This document shows, piece after piece, positions 24,322-29,282 of a stretch of DNA of 29,282 bases. Under the pieces are notes generated by a model. That model was not told where the DNA came from. It ran no database searches and worked only from the letters and a program-made list of their open reading frames with translations. The stretch spans positions 1 to 29,282 of the forward strand of contig CAJURV010000020.1 of the NCBI GenBank assembly GCA_910588925.1, given 5' to 3'. The translations under genes were made by a program, and so were the position numbers. Origin of the DNA: an uncultured Rikenellaceae bacterium (GTDB lineage: Bacteria; Bacteroidota; Bacteroidia; Bacteroidales; Rikenellaceae). Position 1 is the first letter of the stretch. Every line of letters begins with the position of its first letter.

Positions 24322-24936
24322 CTATTTGAAATACACCGTAATAAACCTGCTGTTATTCGGCAGGTTTGTTCTTAATCCGCCTTTAATTAGCTTGTTATTG
24401 ATCATTGTCGCGACATCATGACCTCCATTGCAGCGAATCTTTATGCCATCTTTGAAATTATCGATGTCGATACAACGTTGTCCATAGGTTGAGATAGTTC
24501 CAAGAACCTCCTTAATACGTGTTACTAACTTGCTTTTATCCGGTTTGTCAGATAATGCATGTATCGCCTCTTCATACGACAAGTTCAGGTAAGCCTCTAT
24601 ACATGAGACCAGATTGTCATAGTGTCTGTCGAAATATTCTGAAATAGCTTTCGATGTGTTTCCTCCGCCACTTAAAGGCAGAAAATTATCATTTGTCTTT
24701 ATTTCATTGCTTAAAAAATGATCGGTGATATATAAATCGATTCTGTCTTTTTGTTCTTCGGATAAGTAACCATCTTCGATTACTTGACGACTATCCCATA
24801 TCCAGAGGGCATACCCTCGCTTGCCATTATCCCATTTGATGATACCGAGATGCATCCAGGGTTTGGGGTGGATTTTGAGTTTCAAGATGTCTTTTACGAA
24901 ACGATTTTGAGGTGATAATAGGACTAATTCCGGCAT
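24322..24936 (-). CDS. Orphan protein of unknown function
   Basis: I do not recognise a family. It is a 204-residue soluble protein with no signal peptide or membrane segment. The N-terminal third is rich in aromatic residues (HPKPWMHLGIIKWDNGKRGYALWIWD). The middle is helical and acidic (LSEEQKDRIDLYITDHFL), and FLPLSGGGNTSKAISEYFDRHY is glycine-rich. The C-terminal part contains GQRCIDIDNFKDGIKIRCNGGHD. The AT-richer codon use differs from the housekeeping genes to the left and matches the accessory segment it opens. The start at 24936 is the first ATG. A small inverted repeat (gacctt/aaggtc, 24972-24994) lies upstream. It is alone on its strand and stops 105 bases from the convergent glycosyltransferase. 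Confidence 0.6.
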   Translation of the reverse strand: MPELVLLSPQNRFVKDILKLKIHPKPWMHLGIIKWDNGKRGYALWIWDSRQVIEDGYLSEEQKDRIDLYITDHFLSNEIKTNDNFLPLSGGGNTSKAISEYFDRHYDNLVSCIEAYLNLSYEEAIHALSDKPDKSKLVTRIKEVLGTISTYGQRCIDIDNFKDGIKIRCNGGHDVATMINNKLIKGGLRTNLPNNSRFITVYFK

Positions 24937-25144
24937 AGCATCAAGTTTTATAAGATTTAGGACAATGTATCGACCTTGTCGGAAGCCTAAGGTCAGGCAT
25001 TTTATACCTCTTGAAAACTTTTAATTTCCTGAATTTTAACGTGTTATAAATTTTTATTATATTTATATAACCAAATAATATAAAGCTCATGAACCAAAGA
25101 CTTTCTATTCTGTATTACCCGCCATTCGAGAAAATGGCAAGTAA

Positions 25145-26065
25145 ATGGTACGGGAATTAAAGACCTCTTGGGACCTAAAAGGGTTAATGCACGATGAAAA
25201 ATCATGTAGAGAGCTGTTGGGACAAAAGCGATGGAATGGGAAACCGATATGTCCACACTGTAATCACTCCTCCGAATATCACTATAAACTGAAACGTGAG
25301 GGGTATTATAAATGTCGGCATTGTAGAAAAACATTTACCGTACTTGTTGGAACTATGTTCGAGGGGAGCCATATACCATTGAACAAATGGTTTTATGCGA
25401 TTGACAAATTTCTGTCTAACAAGAAAGGGGTAAGTAGCCTTCAATTATCCCGTGATATACAGGTTACTCAAAAGACAGCCTGGTTTATGCTCAATCGGAT
25501 AAGGTACAATCTGAATGACACAGAGTTATTTATACAGAACAAATTCGAGGGTACCGTGCAAGTGGATGAGACTTATATCGGTGGCAGAAATAAAGGGCGT
25601 TTCAAATTCAATCGGGGGCGAAGTACCAAACAAAAAGTTGCGGTTTTCGGACTATTAACCGACAAAAGAGTTTACGCTCTTGTTGTTCCCAATACAAGCG
25701 GACGAACCCTGAAACCGATCATATATGGCTTGGTAAAACCCGGCTCTACGATTGTATCCGATGAGTGGCAGGCATATCAAGGCCTTTCCATAGAATACCG
25801 CCATGAGATGGTTACTCATCATACCAAACAATATGTAAATGAGAAGGGATTTCATACGAACGGCATAGAGGGATTTTGGTCTCATCTAAAACGAGGGCTG
25901 AAAGGCATTTATCATGCTGTCAGACCCAAGCACCTGCAAATGTATTGCGACGAGTTTGCATACAGATACAATACGAGAAATTTGGATGACTTACAACGAT
26001 TTATTCAATTCATAGCCCAACCGAGTACCCGATTAAGATACACGGAACTGGTATATAACCTTTGA
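25145..26065 (+). CDS. IS1595-family (ISXO2-like) transposase
   Basis: This 306-residue DDE transposase appears intact. The N-terminal zinc ribbon CPHC...CRHC (about residues 37-60) is followed by a helix-turn-helix region (SSLQLSRDIQVTQKTAWFMLNRIR). The catalytic domain has VQVDETYIGGRNKGR (first Asp), TIVSDEWQAY (second Asp) and NGIEGFWSHLKRGL (final acidic/Asn-type motif of the family). The C-terminus, YRYNTRNLDDLQRFIQF, is typical. I could not find matching terminal inverted repeats in about 100 bases on either side, so the ends of the IS are undefined. The promoter of the downstream RNA overlaps the last bases of this gene. Confidence 0.9.
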   Translation: MVRELKTSWDLKGLMHDEKSCRELLGQKRWNGKPICPHCNHSSEYHYKLKREGYYKCRHCRKTFTVLVGTMFEGSHIPLNKWFYAIDKFLSNKKGVSSLQLSRDIQVTQKTAWFMLNRIRYNLNDTELFIQNKFEGTVQVDETYIGGRNKGRFKFNRGRSTKQKVAVFGLLTDKRVYALVVPNTSGRTLKPIIYGLVKPGSTIVSDEWQAYQGLSIEYRHEMVTHHTKQYVNEKGFHTNGIEGFWSHLKRGLKGIYHAVRPKHLQMYCDEFAYRYNTRNLDDLQRFIQFIAQPSTRLRYTELVYNL

Positions 26066-26090
26066 AACGGAGCAAAATTTTGTAATTTTG
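26061..26090 (+). promoter_or_regulatory. Promoter of the structured RNA
   Basis: A -33 TTTG (26061-26064) overlaps the end of the transposase gene and a -7 TAATTTTG (26083-26090) follows after 18 bases. The predicted transcription start is near 26097, immediately before the first hairpin of the RNA. Confidence 0.65.
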
Positions 26091-26096
26091 TGGCGA

Positions 26097-26265
26097 CATA
26101 TGAATAGCGTTTAGCTATTGTTTTGGGCAGAGAAAACGACCAATTTTAATCTAATCCCACAAACAATAAGTGAACGCTCATGCGATAGCGTGGGCTTTAC
26201 TTACTTGGGATTATGGTGCTTGGTCGTACCTCTCTGCCGGTAAGTGTCAGCCCGCGCTTCTTTTT
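26097..26265 (+). ncRNA. Highly structured RNA, ~170 nt; candidate 6S-like RNA or leader attenuator
   Basis: The segment folds by eye into nested helices. A 5' hairpin (26103-26108 with 26114-26119) precedes a long closing helix of GGCAGAGA with TCTCTGCC (26126-26133 with 26231-26238) and ACGACCAA with TTGGTCGT (26136-26143 with 26220-26227). After an internal loop, AATCCCA pairs with TGGGATT (26153-26159 with 26206-26212). An inner arm has TAAGT/ACTTA (26167-26171 with 26199-26203) and ACGCT/AGCGT. The segment ends in five T (26261-26265). An alternative pairing of 26187-26196 with 26249-26258 would build a terminator stem just before the T-run. Size, own promoter and long interrupted hairpin fit a 6S-like RNA; the alternative pairing also fits a regulated leader of the lipoprotein gene. 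The identity is not proven. Confidence 0.65.
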
Positions 26266-26310
26266 GTGGCGTGTAAAACGATAGCGAGATGCACCGTAAT
26301 TTTACATGTT

Positions 26311-27129
26311 ATGAAAAACTTCTATTTTGCGGCAATGACTTGCCTGCTGTGCGGTTGCTCCGGCATTCCACGGGAACGCGAGGTAACAGTTGCCGATGTG
26401 GAAATCACAGGTTTGCTGAAAGACCATGTGAAAGTCGTGGACGGCAGTTACAAATTCACCCACAATGGAGACGATGCTTTCATTACCGTCAAATTTGAAT
26501 TGACGCGGGTTAATGTCGGCACTGAAATCTGCCGTAGAAAACATCCGGAAAGTATTCGGCTCAATCCGATCGGTGAGACCGGCGAAATATTCGATACCGG
26601 AGTTTACGGTTTTACCACCAGCCGGACGGAAATGGCGAAACTCAAAGAGTTCTTGAATACCGGCAGCGAAGGCGACACGAAAAGTATTTCATTCAAATGG
26701 GATTACTTCGGTCTCGATAGTGAAAAGAAGATGGCAAAAACTATATTCGACCAGACTGTTTCATTCGAGGTGATCGACAATACGTTCGGCTATGATTGGT
26801 CGAATAACGATATACATTGGGACGATAACCCGAATGTCGAATCCGCCAGATCGAATACGACGAGTCATACATCGACAAGTACTTCATCGGGATCGGACAA
26901 CTGGGATAAAGTCCTGGATGAATATGAAAAATACATCGACCAATACATCGAGCTATATAGAAAAGCTCAAAGTGGCGACATATCAGCCCTATCGGCCTAT
27001 GCGGAAATGCTGGAAAAAGCCGAATCCTACAGCGAAAAATTAAGCCGAGCCGAAGGTAGCATGTCGGCGTCTCAAATGAGCCGATACATAAAACTGACTG
27101 GCAAACTGTCGTCGGCTTTCACGGAATAA
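26311..27129 (+). CDS. DUF6591-type lipoprotein
   Basis: This 272-residue predicted lipoprotein has the signal sequence MKNFYFAAMTCLLCGCSG with the lipobox cysteine at about residue 16. The middle is a beta-rich domain (VTVADVEITGLLKDHVKVVDGSYKFTHNG, FITVKFELTR). A Ser/Thr-rich linker (about 205-220) leads to a C-terminal helical hairpin (DKVLDEYEKYIDQYIELYRKAQSGDISALSAYAEMLEKA), which I recognise as the DUF6591-like module common in Bacteroidales lipoproteins of unknown role. I use the ATG at 26311, which gives a proper signal peptide; a longer in-frame reading from 26170 runs through the structured RNA and is not credible. It is followed by a small membrane-protein gene after 26 bases. A TGTAAAA/TTTTACA inverted repeat spans 26273-26307 just before the start and may occlude it. 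Confidence 0.8.
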   Translation: MKNFYFAAMTCLLCGCSGIPREREVTVADVEITGLLKDHVKVVDGSYKFTHNGDDAFITVKFELTRVNVGTEICRRKHPESIRLNPIGETGEIFDTGVYGFTTSRTEMAKLKEFLNTGSEGDTKSISFKWDYFGLDSEKKMAKTIFDQTVSFEVIDNTFGYDWSNNDIHWDDNPNVESARSNTTSHTSTSTSSGSDNWDKVLDEYEKYIDQYIELYRKAQSGDISALSAYAEMLEKAESYSEKLSRAEGSMSASQMSRYIKLTGKLSSAFTE

Positions 27130-27155
27130 TTAGGTATCGTAAAAATAGAAAAGAT

Positions 27156-27449
27156 ATGAAACCCTGGATAGCCAATTTATGCTTCATCCTTGTGGAAATC
27201 ATCCTGATAGGCATTGCCTTTATCATCGGTGCCGATACCATCGAATGCTTGACGGAGGGTGATCTCAGTGGGTATTTCAACGAAATGAGCGATTTGATTC
27301 AATACGTCTCTATTATCGACGTGATATTGCTTATCGTATCCGTTTTGTTTTTAGTTGTCAAACCTCTCAGAACAAAATTGACCCGATTCTGTTCGATCTG
27401 TAATATCGTATGGGCCGTCATTCAGGCCGTTTGGATGTTTCTAAACTAA
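27156..27449 (+). CDS. Small integral membrane protein of unknown function
   Basis: This 97-residue protein has three hydrophobic segments: residues about 4-24 (WIANLCFILVEIILIGIAFII), 48-68 (IQYVSIIDVILLIVSVLFLVV) and 78-96. An acidic loop (CLTEGDLSGYFNEMSD) lies between the first two. No named family was recognised. It is 26 bases downstream of the lipoprotein gene and before a shared terminator, so the two form a cassette and may act together in the envelope. AT-rich codon use is like that of its neighbours. Confidence 0.7.
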   Translation: MKPWIANLCFILVEIILIGIAFIIGADTIECLTEGDLSGYFNEMSDLIQYVSIIDVILLIVSVLFLVVKPLRTKLTRFCSICNIVWAVIQAVWMFLN

Positions 27450-27474
27450 TTAAAGAACAGCCACATAAGGTAGC

Positions 27475-27521
27475 TAACTCATCGCCCCGTACAACGAATC
27501 GTTGAACGGGGCGATGAGTTA
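27475..27521. terminator. Large hairpin between convergent genes
   Basis: A perfect 16-bp stem (27475-27490 with 27506-27521) has inside it a further 5-bp stem (caacg/cgttg) across a single mismatch. It lies between the convergent membrane-protein gene and the gene at 27539. There is no T-run, so termination may be weak or factor-assisted. Confidence 0.7.
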
Positions 27522-27538
27522 TTCAGCAAGGGCAGTCG

Positions 27539-28231
27539 TTATACGTTAATCGTACATTTGATGTTAATCTTACAACGTACGCCATCTATTGTTGCGGTCA
27601 ATGTATCATAACCGGAAGTCTGATATGCAGTATATGAATATAGGCCAATTACGCATCCGGGATAACCGCTCACTAAGACAAATTGCTCTACGGTACCAGA
27701 GATAACTTGCATGTCAGTGATATTATCGAGGTTCAGCTCTCTACCGTTATATACGATTCGGTCGATTCCGATCATAACACCGTTATCCACTACAATGTTC
27801 GTTACAGTAATTTGAATCGGAAACTCGTCAGTAGACGAAACAACTGTAGTGAAAGTATTGTTCGTAAATGAAATAGATGGAAGAAACACCACGTCGGCGG
27901 TAACAGACAACATCTTGTTCAGATCTTGCTTACTAATTTTCGTTGCATTTGTTGAATGCAATGATAGTATCAATCCCAGTTGAAACGATGCGGTTCCGGC
28001 ATATGGATTAAAGCCAGCCTTCATGGCATTGAATACTGCGACAAGTCCGGATTTTGATATCTTGGCTGAGCTATAAAAGCCTGCATCAGTCATTGTAGTC
28101 TGTACATCAGACGGATTTGTCAATCCGTTCTTAAGTTCGTCGAGACACTTAACGAGTCCGGCTTTGCTTATTTTTCCTGTCCCTTCGAAACCCGCAGCCA
28201 GCATTGAATTTTTGAATGATTCTTTTGACAT
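27539..28231 (-). CDS. Orphan protein with internal KISK repeats and a beta-rich C-terminus
   Basis: I do not recognise a family. This 230-residue protein has no signal peptide. Its N-terminal half holds two clear copies of a 30-40-residue unit: AGFEGTGKISKAGLVKCLDELKNG (about 13-36) and AGFYSSAKISKSGLVAVFNAMKAG (about 50-73). A third, degenerate copy is SLHSTNATKISKQDLNKML near 90-108. The pattern of short helix, KISK turn and helix resembles small repeated binding modules. The C-terminal half (from about 115) is predicted beta-rich, Ig-like in look (FPIQITVTNIVVDNGVMIGIDRIVYNG), and ends KINIKCTINV. It is a single gene with hairpin-rich upstream DNA. The architecture could suit an intracellular structural or phage-like protein; this is only an impression. 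Confidence 0.65.
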   Translation of the reverse strand: MSKESFKNSMLAAGFEGTGKISKAGLVKCLDELKNGLTNPSDVQTTMTDAGFYSSAKISKSGLVAVFNAMKAGFNPYAGTASFQLGLILSLHSTNATKISKQDLNKMLSVTADVVFLPSISFTNNTFTTVVSSTDEFPIQITVTNIVVDNGVMIGIDRIVYNGRELNLDNITDMQVISGTVEQFVLVSGYPGCVIGLYSYTAYQTSGYDTLTATIDGVRCKINIKCTINV

Positions 28232-28291
28232 GATCTAAGTAGTTTAAGGGATATATCTTCATGTCGAGAATCAATTAACACGTCTCAAGGA

Positions 28292-28318
28292 CAAAGATTC
28301 CAAACTCATGAATCTTTG
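28292..28318. repeat. 9-bp perfect inverted repeat upstream of the KISK-repeat gene
   Basis: caaagattc (28292-28300) and gaatctttg (28310-28318) are separated by 9 bases, about 60 bases before the start codon at 28231. On the minus strand one arm reads GAATCTTTG, close to a -7 box, so the repeat may overlay the promoter and act as an operator. Confidence 0.5.
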
Positions 28319-28335
28319 CTACTCCGAAACAGTGT

Positions 28336-28413
28336 AACCCATAGACCGATTTCCTATCCAATGGGGAGATATACCATTAACTAAGTTGGTATATCAAAGT
28401 ATATAGATGGGTT
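28336..28413. repeat. Nested inverted repeats (possible RNA structure)
   Basis: An outer stem aacccat/atgggtt (28336-28342 with 28407-28413) encloses a perfect 9-bp stem gatatacca/tggtatatc (28368-28376 with 28387-28395). It may be an RNA hairpin or protein-binding sites; no T-run is present. Confidence 0.45.
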
Positions 28414-28640
28414 CGTGAGTTAGGTGTTGTTGTCGCATTGGTTCCGTTTTGTTCGGCTTTGGGAAACGGGATTGTGTTCGATGACTCTTGTTTCGCTATG
28501 TATGGGTCGGTGGTTTGAGAGGCGGTCAGTTTTTGTTTTGGCGGTATGTGCATTAGCGGAATATTTTTTTCTCGGATGGGGTATTATAATTATGTAGCGT
28601 GGTGAAAGTGCTTTTGCGATGTTTTTATTAGTGTCTATAG
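28414..28640. other. Non-coding stretch before the right-hand repeats
   Basis: No gene is supported. It contains one minus-strand match (28541-28560, ccgctaatgcacata on the minus strand) to the head motif of the array at 284-640, suggesting that the left and right non-coding ends share repeat material. Confidence 0.4.
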
Positions 28641-28850
28641 GGACGGAGCCTGCGGGGGACAGCTCGAGCGTGACGCTCTTTCGATTCCCGGCGGTGATTT
28701 AAGCGGAAAGGTTCTATGATTGCCGGAACTTACGCGGGCCTCCGTGTGGGGGAAATTTCTGCCCGCCGCGAGGTGCGGACCGCTCATCCCTCGTGCCTCG
28801 GGATTTAACGGCGGAAGTTGTGTCTGATTGCCCTCGCTTCGCTCGGGCTT
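28641..28850 (-). repeat. Interspersed non-coding repeat, copy 3 (longest)
   Basis: It contains all conserved blocks. ggacggagcctgcgggggac (28641-28660) is shared with copy 1. The segment gcgggcctccgtg...gcgaggtgcgg...cgctcatccctcgtgcctcgggat...attgccctcgc (about 28734-28840) is shared with copy 2 in inverted orientation. It is therefore the best template for the family. It includes GC-rich short palindromes (ctcgag; cctcgcttcgctcggg). Confidence 0.82.
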
Positions 28851-28960
28851 TCTGCCTGTGCGGATACGCCTTGTGGCGTATTTGAGTCTGCTTGTTCGAT
28901 TTTATGTCTTTCGCTTCGCTCGGGGCTTTTACTATTGTAATACGCCTTACGGCGTTCTTT
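28834..28960. repeat. Two tandem units of ~76 bases with small hairpins
   Basis: Each unit starts with tcgcttcgctcgggg/ggct (28834 and 28911) and contains, 29-30 bases later, a short palindrome atacgccttgtggcgtat (28863-28880) or aatacgccttacggcgtt (28939-28956). Spacing between units is 76-77 bases. Likely part of the same repeat landscape as copy 3. Confidence 0.6.
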
Positions 28961-29122
28961 ATTAGTCGTTGTTGGGCAGCGTTCTGTGTGTTGTTTTCGC
29001 AGTTGTGTTTAGTGTAGTTGGAAATTTATTAGCGTTTCCGTTTTAGTTTACGTTTGTTTTTGTTGGGTACGTTTTCGTGTTGCTCGTGCGGTTGCATCCC
29101 CTTCGGGGACGCGTTAGGGATT

Positions 29123-29282
29123 TTATAGGTTCGGTTCGTACGTGGAGGAAGTTTTCGTGATATTCGGTTATGTACGCGATCTCTGAACGCATGAATTGTC
29201 GGGTTGTGTGCGCGAGTGTCTGTTACTGTGGGGCTGCTTCCGTCGCTTTTTAGCCACAAAAATCGCCGATCCCGTTCGTGAG
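29123..29282. repeat. Right copy of the ~160-bp direct repeat
   Basis: It aligns with 1-159 in the same orientation, with an identical 55-base 3' block (29228-29282) reaching the window edge. Bases 28961-29122 show no gene; a small hairpin ccccttcgggg lies at about 29098-29108. Confidence 0.85.

Noticed and set aside
26170..26310. N-terminal extension of the lipoprotein reading frame
   Set aside because: It runs through the structured RNA and would bury the signal peptide; the ATG at 26311 gives a proper lipoprotein.
28336..28413. tRNA or tRNA remnant
   Set aside because: The stems do not fit a cloverleaf and no T-loop GTTCRANNC is present.

Overview
The window is from a member of the Bacteroidota, most likely order Bacteroidales. 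The evidence is repeated promoters with the Bacteroidota -7 box (TAnnTTTG), two DUF4369-thioredoxin lipoproteins, a DUF5074 surface lipoprotein, a DUF6591-type lipoprotein, lipoboxes with very short signal peptides, and housekeeping genes (leuS, murA, rpsO, rpsT, birA) of that flavour. I cannot name a genus. No gene is cut by either edge.

Layout. Bases 1-680 are non-coding and repeat-rich. Then come birA (+) and a thioredoxin-fold lipoprotein (+). They are followed by a minus-strand pair (DUF5074 lipoprotein, then an extended SDR) and tRNA-Leu(CAG) on the plus strand. From 5.6 to 12.1 kb is a minus-strand run leuS - yitT-like - M23 peptidase - FMN split-barrel protein - dinD with short gaps or overlaps. 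From 12.5 to 15.5 kb is a complete FecBCD/BtuFCD-type ABC importer (lipoprotein binding protein, permease, ATPase). From 15.8 to 19.9 kb are a cytoplasmic GH13 alpha-amylase-family enzyme, murA and trkA, all minus. murA ends in a perfect 47-bp inverted repeat made from its own 3' end. Next are a Cys-rich small membrane protein and rpsO (+), a second DUF4369-thioredoxin lipoprotein, rpsT and tRNA-Glu(TTC) (-), and a family 2 glycosyltransferase (+).

From about 24.2 to 28.4 kb the character changes to an AT-richer accessory segment. It holds an orphan gene, an IS1595-family transposase, a strongly structured RNA with its own promoter and terminator-like 3' end, a two-gene lipoprotein/membrane-protein cassette and an orphan protein with internal KISK-type repeats. 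The last 0.8 kb is again non-coding and repeat-rich, and its final 160 bases repeat the first 159 bases of the window.

The less ordinary content is non-coding: a three-copy interspersed repeat, the edge repeats, an array of degenerate 50-base units, two near-duplicate promoter-leader regions, the murA palindrome and the structured RNA at 26.1 kb. I found no CRISPR array, restriction system, complete prophage or recognisable defence system.
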